Part shown: piece after piece, positions 1-11,892 of the stretch
Position numbering within the stretch: the first letter of the stretch is position 1
How the letters are laid out: every line of letters starts with the position of its first letter
Made by a program: the position numbers and the translations under genes
Notes under the pieces: generated by a model
Databases searched by the model: none
What the model saw: the letters and a program-made list of their open reading frames with translations, nothing else
What the model was told of the DNA's origin: nothing
Source of the DNA: Omphiscola glabra
Taxonomy: Eukaryota > Mollusca > Gastropoda > Lymnaeidae
Length of the DNA stretch: 64,000 bases
Assembly (NCBI GenBank): GCA_964017045.1
Contig: OZ024795.1
Location: 27,814,366-27,878,365 of the forward strand
Reading direction: 5' to 3'

Positions 1-91
1 TTAGTGATGCTATCTTTAAGTTGGCCCCCTGTTAGTGATGCTATCTTTAAGTTGGCCCCCTTTTAGTGATGCTATCTCAATTTTGGCCCAC
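1..91. repeat. 31-bp minisatellite, 3 copies, cut by window edge
   Basis: Three head-to-tail copies begin TTAGTGATGCTATCT at positions 1, 32 and 63. The third has diverged at its end. The array probably continues upstream of the window. Confidence 0.85.
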
Positions 92-390
92 ACATAAGGA
101 TACTTACTGCACTCTCATGCCCGTAAAATGGGCAGGACCACACATAAGGATACATAATGCCATTTGATGTCCGTAAAACGGTCAGGGCCACACATAAGGA
201 TACATAATGCCCTTTGATGTCCGTAAAACGTTCAGGGCCACACATAAGGATACATAATGCCCTTTAATGTCCGTAAAACGGCCAGGGCCACAAATGACAA
301 TACTGGTCTCTCATGTTACTAGTCAGAGCCCCACATAAGGATACATACTGGACTCTGATGTACATATAACGCCACACACGCCAATGAATA
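88..390. repeat. 50-bp minisatellite, 4 good copies plus decayed ones
   Basis: Copies start CCACACATAAGGATAC at 88, 138, 188 and 238, exactly 50 bp apart. Sequence from 288 to about 390 keeps pieces of the same unit but is out of register. It abuts the 31-bp array. Confidence 0.85.
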
Positions 391-481
391 CTGCTGTCAG
401 ACTTCTGCTACTCAATATCACTGGTCATAGCCACACAAGAAGATATACACTGGTATCTGATGTCCGTTAAATCATACCATG

Positions 482-725
482 GGTCAGAGCCACATAGGCC
501 AATCCAATGATACACTGGTCTCTCAATACAGGTCAGAGTCACATATGACTACACAATGACACACACTGGTCTCTCATACCCCTGGTCAGAGACACATATG
601 ACCACAAAACGACACACTCTGGTCTCTCATACCCCTGGTCAGAGACACATATGACCACACAACGACACACACTGGTCTCTCATACCCCTGGTCAGAGACA
701 CCTATGACCACGCAATGTTACATGC
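482..725. repeat. 53-bp minisatellite, about 4.5 copies
   Basis: Units start GGTCAGAGACACATATGA at 531, 584, 637 and 690, with a weaker copy from 482. They share words such as GGTCTCTCAT and GGTCAGAG with the decayed end of the preceding 50-bp array, so the two may have a common origin. Confidence 0.8.
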
Positions 726-1827
726 TGAACATAGAACTTACTTTAAAAACTGCCAGGTCCAACGTTATTCCGAACTTCTCTCTCTTCAGAAACGTTTTCA
801 GAAAATGACGTTTTGGCGAGAGCATGCTAAGCTACTTGCGTGCCGCTTCTAAGCTACTTGCGTGCCGCTTCCAATGTAGTATTAGTGCTTCGTCCTTAAC
901 GTTGAGCCTAGCTAATATTCGCTTGTAAATATTACATAAGTCTATTGAATATTGAAAGTAAAAATAATTCCTTATCAAGAAACTTTGAAAAAAAGTTCAG
1001 CTAGATAACCGACATGACTATGGTAATATATCTATTTAAAAGTGTTTATGGTACAACCAAAGTAGGCTTTAACACTTTGAAAAATACCCGAAATCGAGAG
1101 GAAATAAAACCTTGTTGAGAAATGAACCTCAGCGCTCTGCGTATTAAACAATTTTAAAATAAAAGATGGCTGCCTGTAACAAAATCAATCATGACGTCAT
1201 TTCCGCGACAATCTTTTAAAAAGAATGCAAGTGACAAATGAGACTCTTTGATAAATCCGCTCTAACAGTTCTCCCGTTTCATCCCAACTTGTCCGTAAAT
1301 AGGAAAATCAAAAACACTCGAGCCGTTTCCTTGCTCTATTTTTTTTTTTGTATTGGATTTTCTGTCTTGAGCAACGCTCTCTCGAGCACTGGGGGTGTTG
1401 TCAAACTGAAACCGGTTTACTCAAACAACAAGACGTAAAAGTTAACGTTGTCCCAAGACGGGTGACACGACCATCAGCTGCGTGACGTCACCGACAGTCG
1501 CATGACGCCGTTCACGGTCGCGGTGACAAGGGTCGTATGGAGATCTCAGCCAATGAAATCAAAACGGGTCCCTGAGATCGACACTATGACTATTCAAGAA
1601 GTTTGCGGATCGATAGAAGGAGAAAGACTTGCAGACCTATATTCAAATGCATGACGAAATCTTAACTTTTAATCGTGACAAATTCCAAATGAATTCTTTT
1701 AGAAGAAATGGTTGCCATCGTCAAATGAAATATTTTTTTTTGTGGGAAACAATCTCTAATACGATATTGTAAAAAGAAAATCACTTTAAAAGTCACGAGA
1801 CAATTTGGGAATGTTTAAAGGAAACGT
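726..1827. other. Low-copy AT-rich spacer, no gene seen
   Basis: No convincing exon. There is a 22-bp direct duplication at about 822-866 (core AAGCTACTTGCGTGCCGCTT). Two perfect TGACGTCA octamers lie at 1192-1199 and 1483-1490. The 66-codon open frame at 1238 has no recognisable domain. Confidence 0.5.
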
Positions 1828-1959
1828 CCTAAGACATTCACTAATTATACCCCATAACTTCACATAATCTGCCTAAGACATTCACTAATCATACCTGATA
1901 ACTTCACATAATCTGCCTAAGACATTCACTAATCATACCTGATAACTTCACATAATCTG
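1828..1959. repeat. 44-bp minisatellite, 3 copies
   Basis: Copies start CCTAAGACATTCACTAAT at 1828, 1872 and 1916. Copies 2 and 3 are almost identical; copy 1 differs at a few bases. Confidence 0.85.
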
Positions 1960-2070
1960 CTAGGGTAAGGATACTGAACCACTAAACATGTTTTAGGGTA
2001 AAACTGTTTTTTTTTTAACACGACCAACTACCCTTATCTCGCATGTGAGCTCAATACAGTTGATCGTAAT

Positions 2071-2318
2071 GTTGAATGGGAAATCCCTGATAGATTTCAT
2101 TGACAGGGAAACCCTAGAATGTTCGATGGGAAATGCCGGATAGATTTCATTGACAGACAAACCTTAGGATGTTTGATGGGAAATCCCTGATAGATTTCAT
2201 TGACAGACAAACCTTAGGATGTTTGATGGGAAATCCCTGATAGATTTCATTGACAGACAAACCTTAGAATGTTTGATGGGATATCCCTGATAGATTTCAT
2301 TGACAGGGAAACCCTAGT
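2071..2318. repeat. 50-bp minisatellite, 5 copies
   Basis: Copies start GTTTGATGGGAAATCCCT (or close variants) at 2071, 2121, 2171, 2221 and 2271. The outer copies carry GGGAAACCCTAG where the inner ones carry GACAAACCTTAG, so the array is most uniform in the middle. Confidence 0.9.
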
Positions 2319-2549
2319 GGGATTTCAATGTTTTAAAAAACACACCCAAAAAAACCCAATGTCATCACTTGTCACATTTGTTCTTGGAATGGAACAACAT
2401 ATGCGAGCTTTGTTGAATGTTTTATAGTAATGCTTGTTTGCTGTCCGCTGAAAAAGGCTTTTGGCCGACGCACTCATTATTTCATGGTAGCTTTATTCAA
2501 GTATGCACTCATCGTGTTTTCCTTACAACTTTGACTCAGTGTTACACTG

Positions 2550-2903
2550 CCCAGTATTATATGGCCCCAGTATTATATGGCCCAGTATTATATGGCGCCA
2601 TTATTATATGGCCCATTATTATATGGCTAGTATTAGAATACCCTGTATTAGATGGCCCAGTATTAGAGTACCCTGTATTACATGGCCCAGTATTATATGG
2701 CGCAGTATTATATGGCCATTATTATATGGCCCCAGTATTATATGGCCCAGTATTATATGGCACCATTATTATATGGCCCATTATTATATGGCCAGTATTA
2801 TATGGCCCAGTATTATATGGCCCAGTATTATATGGCCCAGTATTATATGGCCCAGTATTATATGGCCCAGTATTATATGGCCCAGTATTATATGGCCCAG
2901 TAT
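2550..2903. repeat. 15-bp minisatellite, about 23 copies
   Basis: The unit is CCCAGTATTATATGG with variants in the first half; the last eight copies are identical. Because 15 is a multiple of three, open frames of 75 to 162 codons arise here (repeats such as YGPVL). They are not taken as genes. Confidence 0.95.
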
Positions 2904-3065
2904 GAATGATTCTTAGAAAACTACAGGCTACCAGTTAGCATTGCTGGAAAGTCCCCACGGGGAACTTCACAGGGACGCTAAACCGGAAACAATGCCAGTC
3001 GACTGCCATTCGTCGTCGCCACTAATCATACAAATGGGGGAATTCTATTCTAATAGTTCAGATAT

Positions 3066-3598
3066 GTGACAATGAAATGGGACGTATGGCCTAACCACAA
3101 GATCAGCTACGTGACAGTAAAGTGGGACGTATGGATCACACAAACAGTTCTGCAACGTGATGGTGAAATGGGACGTATGGATCACACAATCAGTTCTGCT
3201 ACGTGACAGTGAAGTGGGACGTATGGATCACACAATCAGTTCTGCAACGTGATGGTGAAATGGGACGTATGGATCACACAAACAGTTCTGCAACGTGATG
3301 GTGAAATGGGACGCATGGATCACACAAACAGTTCTGCAACGTGATGGTGAAATGGGACGTATGGATCACACAATCAGTTCTGCAACGTGATGGTGGAATG
3401 GGACGTATGGATCACACAATCAGTTCTGCAACGTGATGGTGAAATGGGACGTATGGATCACACAATCAGTTCTGCTACGTGACAGTGAAGTGGGACGTAT
3501 GGACCATACAATCAGTTCTGCTACGTGACGGTAAAAGGGGACGTATGGACCACACAATCAGTTCTGCTACGAAATACAGAAATGGGACGTATGGACCA
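3066..3598. repeat. 46-bp minisatellite, about 11.5 copies
   Basis: The unit carries GGGACGTATGGATCACAC and CAGTTCTGC. Two versions alternate irregularly: GTGACAGTGAAGTGG with CTACGTGA, and GTGATGGTGAAATGG with CAACGTGA. Confidence 0.92.
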
Positions 3599-3761
3599 CG
3601 CGATATAATTGTTCTTTGTTATTAATTATTGTACGTTTTAGCCACAAGGAATAGAAAAACAATGAGCAAATACAGAAATTTATGAAAAGATTGTCAATAC
3701 AATGTTAACAGACGAATATCACTAAAGGTCTTGTGGTCAGAAATTATGTCAGTAGGTTGAA

Positions 3762-3780
3762 CCCCCCCCCCCCCCCCCCC
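3762..3780. repeat. C19 homopolymer
   Basis: Nineteen uninterrupted C residues in AT-rich spacer. One of about ten G or C runs of 11 bases or more in the window. Confidence 0.95.
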
Positions 3781-3920
3781 AGCTAATCTATAGGTTTTTT
3801 GATAGAAAAAGTTGAGCTAGATTATGTTGCCTCTGTAATGTCGTATGGCTATTTAAAAAGATTGGACTGAACTGAACAGTTTTTCTCGTACGAGAGTCAT
3901 AGGCCAAGACAAATGAGATG

Positions 3921-4600
3921 TTTTAGAGCGCTATCTCCATGTCAAAGACAGGTGAAATATTTTAGAGCGCTATCTCCGTGTCAAAGACGTTTGATATATT
4001 TTAGAGCTCTATCTCCATGTCAAAGACAGGTGAAATATTTTAGAGCGCTATCTCCGTGTCAAAGACGTTTGATATATTTTAGAGCTCTATCTCCATGTCA
4101 AAGACGTTTGATATATTTTAGAGCTCTATCTCCATGTCAAAGACAGGTGAAATATTTTAGAGCGCTATCTCCGTGTCAAAGACGTTTGATATATTTTAGA
4201 GCTCTATCTCCATGTCAAAGACAGGTGAAATATTTTAGAGCGCTATCTCCGTGTCAAAGACGTTTGATATATTTTAGAGCTCTATCTCCATGTCAAAGAC
4301 GTTTGATATATTTTAGAGCTCTATCTCCATGTCAAAGACAGGTGAAATATTTTAGAGCTCTATCTCCATGTCAAAGACAGGTGAAATATTTTAGAGCGCT
4401 ATCTCCGTGTCAAAGACGTTTGATATATTTTAGAGCTCTATCTCCATGTCAAAGACAGGTGAGATATTTTAGAGCTCTATCTCCATGTCAAAGACAGGTG
4501 AGATATTTTAGAGCTCTATCTCCATGTCAAAGACAGGTGAAATATTTTAGAGCGCTATCTCCATGTCAAAGACAGGTGAGATATTTTAGAGCTCTATCTT
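3921..4600. repeat. 39-bp minisatellite with higher-order structure, about 17.5 copies
   Basis: The unit begins TTTTAGAGCGCTATCTCC. Two unit classes differ at CAGGTGA versus CGTTTGA, with linked GCGC/GCTC and CCGTG/CCATG sites. Units 2-6 (3960-4154) and 7-11 (4155-4349) have the same order, B-A-B-B-A, forming a 195-bp higher-order repeat. The plus strand stays open for 230 codons with a 13-residue period (FRALSPCQRQVKY), but without flanking coding features. Confidence 0.95.
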
Positions 4601-4677
4601 CATGACAATGAAAGTTGAGCTGTTTACCAATTTACATATTCGCTTCTTAATGAATGAGAAATCACGTACAATTACAT

Positions 4678-4724
4678 AAATCCAAACATAAATCCAAACA
4701 TAAATCCAAACATAAATCCAAACA
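4678..4724. repeat. 12-bp repeat, 4 copies
   Basis: The unit AAATCCAAACAT is repeated four times without change. Confidence 0.85.
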
Positions 4725-4817
4725 ATGGATACACAAAACTAGTGCGATATAAAATCATATATGACCGGCATTTTTGTCATAGTTTCAAATCGTTAAAAAA
4801 TCGAATTCCTAAAATTG

Positions 4818-4901
4818 TTTGAATAAGTAACGTACTTAAACAATGTTTGAATAAGTAACGTACTTAAACAATGTTTGAATAAGTAGCTTACTTAAACAAT
4901 G
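4818..4901. repeat. 28-bp minisatellite, 3 copies
   Basis: Copies start TTTGAATAAGTAACGTACTT at 4818, 4846 and 4874. The third has GCTTAC in place of CGTAC. Confidence 0.88.
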
Positions 4902-4997
4902 TTTTGGATGTTTATAAAACATGAATTCCGAGTATCTGTTCCTGAAGTTTCCCTTATTTTAGCAGAGTAGCTCTTCACCCACAATTGAAGAACTCCT

Positions 4998-5270
4998 TAT
5001 TATGCATGGTTATAATCCCTTGTTGTGCATGGTTATATTCCCTTGTTGTGCATGGTTATATTACATTTTTATGCATAGTTATATTCCCGTGTTATGTATG
5101 GTTATATTCCCTTGTTATGTATGGTTATATTACCTTGTTATGTATGGTTATATTCCCTTGTTATGTATGGTTATATTCCCTTGTTATGCATGGTTATATT
5201 CCCTTGTTATGCATGGTTATATTCCCTTGTTATGTATGGTTATATTCCCTTGTTATGTATGGTTATATTT
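4998..5270. repeat. 23-bp minisatellite, about 12 copies
   Basis: The unit is CCCTTGTTATGTATGG followed by TTATATT. As 23 is not a multiple of three, a stop-free strand opens in all three frames at once, which explains the three overlapping open frames of 71 to 110 codons. Confidence 0.93.
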
Positions 5271-5403
5271 CAATGGTATTGTCAAGAAGAAGCCTTTTTT
5301 TTAAATTAAAAAAATAATTATTTTATGAAAGGCGCATTCAGCTCTATTAATAATGTAAACAATGTCAATGAATGATTGGAGTTGGCAGGCTTCTCCAAAC
5401 TGC

Positions 5404-6108
5404 CAAAGGTAACGCAATGAACCATGCGCCCACATTTAAAGTGGTCCCCAAAGGTAACGTGATGAACCGTGGGCCCATTTTTAAAGGGGTCCCCAAAGGT
5501 AACGTAATGAACCATGGGCCCACATTTAAAGTGGTCCCCAAAGGTAACGTGATGAACCATGGGTCCACATTTAAAGGGGTCTCCAAAGGTGACGTGATGA
5601 ACCATGGGCCCACTTTTAAAGGGGTCCCCAAAGATGACGTAATGAACAATGGGCCCCCATTTAAAGTGGTCCCCAAAGGTAACGTAATGAACAATGGGCC
5701 CACATTTAAAGTGGTCCCCAAAGGTAACGTGATGAACCATGGGCCCACATTTAAAGTGGTCCCCAAAGGTATCGTGATGAACCATGGGCCCACATTTAAA
5801 GTGGTCAACAAAGATGACGTGATGAACCATGGGCCCACATTTAAAGTGGTCCACAAAGATGACGTGATGAGCCATGGGCCCACATTTAAAGTGGTCAACA
5901 AAGATGACGTGATGAACCATGCGCCCACATTTAAAGTGGTCCACAAAGATGACGTGATGAACCATGGGCCCACATTTAAAGTGGTCGACAAAGATGACGT
6001 GATGAACCGTGGGCCCATATTTAAAGTGGTCCCCAAAAGTAACACGATGAACCATGGGTCCACATTTAAAGTGGTCCTCAAAGGTAACATGTTGACACTT
6101 GGCCTACA
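5404..6108. repeat. 45-bp minisatellite, about 15.5 copies
   Basis: Units contain CGTGATGAACCATGGGCCC and ATTTAAAGTGGT, spaced 45 bp. The plus strand is open for 272 codons (15-residue period with MNHGPTFKVV), and two minus frames are open for over 240 codons. Openness on both strands and changes at all codon positions argue against a protein. Units with AAAGATGACGT cluster from 5800 onward, so the array has sub-blocks. Confidence 0.93.
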
Positions 6109-6243
6109 TTTAAAGAGATCTCGATCTAGTCAGATCAAGAAATTATTTGTATTTCGCAATGTTTCGATTTGTCATAACACATCAAGATGAACGAAAACGA
6201 CGAAATCTCATAGAAAGACAAACTTGATTCTTAAAGAAAATGA

Positions 6244-6350
6244 AAAAACAGAAGCCTATATGTGAACATGAAAACACAGTAGTCCATATGTGAACATGAA
6301 AACGCAGTAGGCTATATGTGAACATGACAACACAGTAGGCTATATGTGAG
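6244..6350. repeat. 28-bp minisatellite, about 4 copies
   Basis: The unit contains GTGAACATGAAAACACAGTA followed by a GGCTATAT-type end. It sits in spacer downstream of the 45-bp array. Confidence 0.85.
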
Positions 6351-6807
6351 CATTTCTTGATAGATCTGAACGGTTGCTAACATCCCCTTGTTCAGATATT
6401 GAACCGTATGTTCTACAAAAAGTCAAGTCCTGTACACCGTTAGATCCAGTGACCTTTCCACGTCATCTCCGTCTCACAGATCCACTTTAAGGATGCTAGA
6501 CACAGGGATTAGATTAACTGATCAATGCTGCTCAATTTCATCTCTGAGAGGATCAGCTCAGATTATATTGAAGAGTGAATGAAGCGGTGTCATAACGGTT
6601 TGGGAGGGGGACGACGTACTTCCAAATAATTACTTATAGAAATTATATGAAACAAACAAAAACAACAACATAATTTCATTTAGTGACCGTGTATTTAAAA
6701 CTACTTCCATACTAACAATAATGACATGCAACTAACTTTGTTTCTGAATGTGATTAGTGCCCGTGTCCTTATCTAAATTTTTTTCTTTTGTAAAACACTT
6801 TGGAGCC

Positions 6808-6871
6808 ATATAGGAGCCAGAATGATCAATTCATTGATGGTGGGCCCTCAAAATATAGCAGAAGAAGAAGA
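6808..6871 (+). mobile_element. Solo LINE/SINE 3' tail
   Basis: This holds the conserved tail seen elsewhere in the window: TAGGAGCCAGAATGATC, a hairpin-like GATCAAT-TC-ATTGAT, TGGGCCCTCAAAATATAG and a GAAGAAGAAG end. No coding remnant precedes it, so it is probably an extremely 5'-truncated retrotransposon copy. One stem base has changed (GATG for GATC). Confidence 0.7.
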
Positions 6872-7052
6872 TTTTTCAGCAAATCATATGTAAAAATGCA
6901 AAAATATTTATGTAAGATGAAGCTTGAAATGTTTGTGCTTAAACAAAAGGCTTTTTTTTCCAGTTTATACATACTTATGAATTTCAATTTGACAATATTT
7001 CTAACTACTGAAAAAGAGCTACTACTTATTAAGACTTAATAAGATTTAATAC

Positions 7053-7304
7053 AATCACATATGAACTTTCCCGGTGAACCAACACCACCACGTGACAATC
7101 TCGTATGAACTTTCCCAGTGAACCAACACCACCACGTGACAATCTCGTATGAACTTTCCCAGTGAACCAACACCACCACGTGACAATCTCGTATGAACTT
7201 TCCCAGTGAACCAACACCACCACGTGACAATCTCGTATGAACTTTCCCAGTGAACCAACACCACCACGTGACAATCTCGTATGAACTTTCCCGGTGAACC
7301 AAAC
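7053..7304. repeat. 44-bp minisatellite, about 6 copies
   Basis: The unit contains AATCTCGTATGAACTTTCCC and CACCACCACGTGAC. Inner copies are identical; the first and last carry CCCGGTG for CCCAGTG. The minus strand is stop-free in all three frames, which yields overlapping open frames of 70 to 134 codons. Confidence 0.93.
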
Positions 7305-7490
7305 TCAGCACGTTACAATCAAGGAATTGAGTTAAACAAAGTATGGTCAAATCTAAAAAAAGGAACGCAACAAAACAACGAACGTGTCGGCAGGAAGCCT
7401 TCGTCAGTGAACAAACAACATAAAAATCAGAATAAAACATAAAAATAGCACTAGGCTAAGAAGTCGTAAGTGAGAGGGGCAGCAAGAGAA

Positions 7491-7734
7491 ATGAAGTGAA
7501 TAAATAATAGAGAGAGATTGCGAGAGTGCGAGAGACGAGGAGAGAGAGAAGGAGAGAAAGAAAGGAAGAAATCAAGAAATAAAACAAGGACAAAAAAAGA
7601 AAGAAAGAGAAAAAGAAAAAAAAAAGAAAAAAGAAAGAGATAAAGAAAAAAAGAAAGAAAGAGAGAAAGAAAGTTAAAAGAAAGAAAGAAAGAAAGAAAT
7701 AGAGAGAGAGAGAGAGAGAGAGAGAAATAAAGAA

Positions 7735-7766
<32 letters not shown>

Positions 7767-7767
7767 T
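7491..7767. repeat. Polypurine GA/GAAA tract
   Basis: About 275 bp are almost pure purine on the plus strand, built of GA, GAAA and A-run segments. The minus strand encodes low-complexity Ser/Leu/Phe frames of about 125 codons that are not credible proteins. Long mirror-like purine tracts can form triplex (H-)DNA. Confidence 0.9.
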
Positions 7768-9300
7768 GGCTCTTGAGCAAATGTACAGTGGTTCGCGAGG
7801 AACGTGTATAGAGAGAAAGATAATACATATTTTCAAAAAATGATTAGGTGAGGCATCGATTGGAATATAATGTAAGTGCTACAATTACATAAAAATTCGT
7901 TGCAAGCTCGAAGTGTAATTTCCGAGACACTCTCTCTTTAAGGGTTAGGATAAAGAATGTACAGCATCCCTGTTTTTGCTTGGTAAATGATGCTGCCGTT
8001 AAGGCCCATAACTCAATGTGATGGAAGCGAGGTTTGGGAACAAAAATAGTTTCTGTGTTCTTCTGAAAGATTCCTTTTATATTCATCTAGTTCTTTCAAA
8101 GAAATATATTACAAGTTATTTTGTCTTTACCCGTTTAGCAGAAAAACAAGGGGTGGTACCCGCGGGGCATTAATCTCCCTTGCTGACCGTAAGAAAGAAT
8201 TGTGTTATTGATTTAAATTTCAGTGATTTGCAGCTAACAACGTCTGACGAAAAAAAAAACGCAACCAAACTATAGAGACTTTTCTGTGGATTTGGAATTC
8301 TCTAAGCGAAGTTGGCGAGGACAGACAGAATTGCTGTTAAGTGAGGACTTAAGGATAACATGTGGAAAAAAATATGTTGATCCCTTCGTACTAAATATTA
8401 CGTTAGAGCATATCTGATCAAGGTAGATGATAGAAACATTTAATACACCGGCATTTGTTTCTCGCAGCCGACCACTGGTCGTCATTTTGATCAGTGATAG
8501 ACTTTAGAGATGTGCAGAAATTAACTGGTTTATACTCACTGAATATGTTTTGTTATCTCATTACGGGCATACATTATCAGGGAATAGGTACTTCAAGTAT
8601 ATTTTTAAAAAAATATATACACATGCACTTCCAAATCAAAAGTTATTTGTTACAATAAACTTGAAAAAAAACCCTTTCACGTAGGCACTGATGTGAGTCG
8701 CTATAGGTCGATAAAATATTAGACGATTAAAATGAAGATCAAGTTTTGTGTAAGAGTTTAAATATAATCTGGGGTAGTTTTATTAGCAGAGCACAGCACT
8801 AATTTCTACAGGAGTAGTGTGACGACCTCAAACAGTTCTATAGAAAAACGTGATCTTCGTTACGACATCCCAGGACACATGCACTCTCTGACACTCCAGG
8901 GGGCAGCACTGTAGTTAAAACTTTAATTATGACTCACAAAACAGGCCCATGTGGTGAATAATATGATTTAAATAATACCTGAAGTCAGTTAACTAGTACT
9001 TTTAGAGTATGAATTTGTTTTAGCAGCTATTAAGACGTTTTACAATCAGGGATTCTCATAATACTTTATACGTCAAGGCTCTTACGAGGTTTTTAAAAAA
9101 AAAAAGTGTTGTCTTACGTCAGGCAAGATTATATAAATCCGGACTTGAGTGAGCTTTTCTTCGTGCTTTACGTTATTTCAGTCAGGAACATACAGGTGTA
9201 TCCAATGAAAACCTGGGAATTGTCGCGTTTTGTCAAAATGACAGCTAGGTGAGATGACAATTACACGTATTTAATGACTTGTTTAAACTTTTCCGGAGAC
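7768..9300. other. Low-copy AT-rich spacer
   Basis: No array, transposon end or credible exon was found, apart from a weak promoter-like motif cluster near 9114. Open frames of 71 and 80 codons on the minus strand have no recognised domain. Confidence 0.45.
9114..9137 (+). promoter_or_regulatory. Possible CRE-like plus TATA motif pair
   Basis: TTACGTCA at 9114-9121 is a CRE variant and TATATAAA at 9130-9137 is a TATA-like box; a pyrimidine-rich stretch with TTCTTCG follows about 25 bp later. TATA-like words are common in AT-rich DNA and no transcript is evident, so this is speculative. Confidence 0.15.
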
Positions 9301-9301
9301 G

Positions 9302-9425
9302 GTGTCACAGGGTTCAGTGTCACACGGTTCAATGTCACAGGGTTCAATGTCACAGGGTTCAGTGTCACAGGGCTCCATGTCACAGGGTTCAGTGTCACAG
9401 GGTCAATGTCACAGGGTTCAATGTC
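9302..9425. repeat. 15-bp minisatellite, about 8 copies
   Basis: The unit is TGTCACAGGGTTCAA. One copy has GGCTCC and one has lost a base. Confidence 0.9.
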
Positions 9426-10979
9426 GGAGTCGTATTAAGTCATGTGCATCATTACAATTTCATGAAACATGACTTTTGTCAATTCTCGATAGGAAGTGGA
9501 GCTTAAGACTGAGCCGAAACAGGGAGTAGAGTCGTGTAGCCTTCTAAAAATATCGCTTAAATAATGTCTTACTTTGCAGCCCAAGCGCATGGTTACATGT
9601 CAATAAATGTACTTTAATGGCTAGATTGGGTATTCTTTTAGTCAATTTAAATAAGTTATTCAAATTTTTGGTAGAAATATTTATCCCGACATTGGATCAG
9701 TCCGAACTGTTAGCCGAATGGAGATTGAAGTTCTGTCAAGCTGGGCGTTATTTGTATACCATAAGTTTGGAAATACGAGTGTATTTTAAACCGTGCTGTT
9801 TTTCCTCTCCCGATCCTTTCAATCAAAGTACAATGGGCTCCACTAGACGAGGTGCTTTATGAACACGTGACGGACACACCTATACGATAGTTCCGGTTCA
9901 AGGCTGTACTATTTCGAGGAAGATTTCAAGAAGAGATTTAAGGATATTTCCATGCACATTTCTGTAGCTAACTCGTGCAAGGTTAATACTGTAATGGCTG
10001 AGGTTTGTCCTGCCAGCTTCCGTTGAACTTTTTCATTATTTGTCCCACTTGAGAGATAACGCGTAGGCGGACTTTAAAATCAGGTTTCATTTAAGGGATG
10101 GAGAAATCTGCATTTTCTCATTATTTGTTTTTATAGTTAAAAAAAATAAATAATCGTAAAGTTGGAATAAACATTTTTTGAAGCCATTTTTTTTCTGGTA
10201 TTGATTTCCATTTGCATTTTTTCCAGGAGAATCTCTGTGTTTCTTAAAGAAATCAATGAATTAAATTGTCATTTCCATGTGTTTAATAATTGATCGTTTG
10301 TAAATATATAGTTTAAATGTCGACATTATCGATTAAACAAAAAAGTTGTTTTTTCACAAGAAAATCCACAGTAATATTTTAAAGGATCCAAATTATTTCC
10401 TTAACATGCAAGAACTCTCAAATATGGCTCGCATGTTTCCAAGTTATCTAGATATTACCTTTTCAAAAAGAAATAAACATGTATAAGGGTAAGCTTCAAT
10501 ATATGATCATAAAATTTCCTAAACCTGTCGCAGGGCTTCTCCCTGTTTTAATTTTTTTTCCCTAGCAATTTTCACAGTGAAAAAAAATGTAGTTAGACTC
10601 AATACTGACTTGTTTAATAATGGGCTTGAGGGTAAATGTCAGAGTTCAATGAAAGCTCTTGACAACTGTTGGCACGGTTCTATTGCCATGGTGAGTTTAT
10701 ACCACTTTAATCGATGGGTGTAACATTTTTTTTGTACGACTACAGATCCTAATTCCCATAAGTGGCCGCATCGTGCGTGATGTACATGCCATGCTATTTA
10801 ATGATGAAATGTTAATGAGGTTAAATGCATCGGGTGGGTGCCAGAAAAAAACAACAGACAAAAGGCTTGAATAGAGAACAGGTGAGTGATGTAGCCTGAC
10901 GTTAGGAAATTCAATGCTCTTAAGGAAGTAACAAGGACATGAAACCACTAGATGACTATGTCACGTCGCTCAGCAAATT
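9426..10979. other. Low-copy AT-rich spacer
   Basis: I see no array, transposon terminus or recognisable exon. The longest frames (75-83 codons) look like chance. Confidence 0.45.
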
Positions 10980-11230
10980 TAAAATATTGTATGTGTTTAT
11001 GTTATATCCTTACCTATAAAAATCAAAATACTGTAGGTGTTTATGTTATATCATGACCAATCAAAATTAAAATACCGTATGTGTTTATGTTATATCATGA
11101 CCAATAAAAATTACAATACGGTATGTGTTTTTTTAAGTAATGATATGTCAACAAAATAAATACACCATATGATTTTTATGTTAGGTCATGTATATAAAAT
11201 TAAAACACCGCATATGCTTATGTGATGTCA
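10980..11230. repeat. 44-bp minisatellite, decayed, about 5 copies
   Basis: Recurring words are GTATGTGTTTATGTTATATC and GACCAATAAAAATT. The first three copies are clear; later ones are diverged and have indels. It runs directly into the 23-bp array. Confidence 0.75.
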
Positions 11231-11255
11231 AGTCAACAAGCAAGTAGCGGAGTAA

Positions 11256-11738
11256 ACGGTGGTGTCACGACACAGAAAACTGTGATGTCACAACACAGAA
11301 AACGGTGATGTCACAACACAGACAGCAGCAATGTCCAAGCACAGAAAGCAGCGATGTCCCAACACAGAAAGCAGCGATGTCCCAACACAGAAAGCTGGGA
11401 TGTGACAACACAGAAAGCTGGGATGTCACAACACAGAAAACTGTGATGGCACAACACAGAAAACGGTGATGTCACAACACAGACAGCAGCAATGTCCAAG
11501 CACAGAAAGCAGCGATGTCCCAACAGAGAAAACGGTGAAGTCACAAAACAGAAAACAGTGATGTCACAACAAAGAAAACGGTGATGTCACAACACAAAAA
11601 AACAGTGATGTCACAACAAAGAAAACGGCGATGTCACATCACAAAAAAACAGTGATGTCACAAAACAGGAAACTGTGATGTCACGATACAGAAAATACTG
11701 ATGTCACGACACAGAAAACAGTGATGTCACAAAACAAT
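11256..11738. repeat. 23-bp minisatellite, about 21 copies
   Basis: The unit is GTGATGTCACAACACAGAAA plus a short variable end (ACG, GCA, ACT). Block 11305-11370 recurs at about 11465-11525 (AACGGTGATGTC then AGCAGCAATGTCCAAG), indicating duplication of several units together. Confidence 0.92.
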
Positions 11739-11802
11739 GATTTAACATTAACATATCAATTTGTAACTTGTTGAGGTTTGTGAAATAAAGTAACCAATAA
11801 GC

Positions 11803-11892
11803 ATTGTTGTTACAGCATGGTTTGCACCCGGTCATGTTGTTACAGCATGGTTTGCACCCGGTTATGTTGTTACAGCATGGTTTGCACACGGT
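11803..11892. repeat. 30-bp minisatellite, 3 copies
   Basis: Three copies carry TGTTGTTACAGCATGGTTTG followed by CACCCGGT. They lie about 65 bp after the 23-bp array. Confidence 0.88.

Noticed and set aside
3066..3598. CRISPR-like array
   Set aside because: Repeats are head to tail without unique spacers, and the sequence is eukaryotic in character. The same applies to every other array in the window.
3913..4605. 230-codon frame with a 13-residue repeat
   Set aside because: The array begins and ends with the repeat, and synonymous and non-synonymous changes look alike.
5318..6190. Frames of 272 (plus), 245 and 241 (minus) codons
   Set aside because: Repeat-derived; both strands are open and there is no sign of codon-position bias.
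7451..7836. Ser/Leu/Phe-rich frames on the minus strand
   Set aside because: Translation of a simple GA/GAAA tract.
11256..11738. CRE-like TGATGTCA words as regulatory sites
   Set aside because: They are part of the 23-bp repeat unit and not the perfect octamer, so they were left out of the CRE count.
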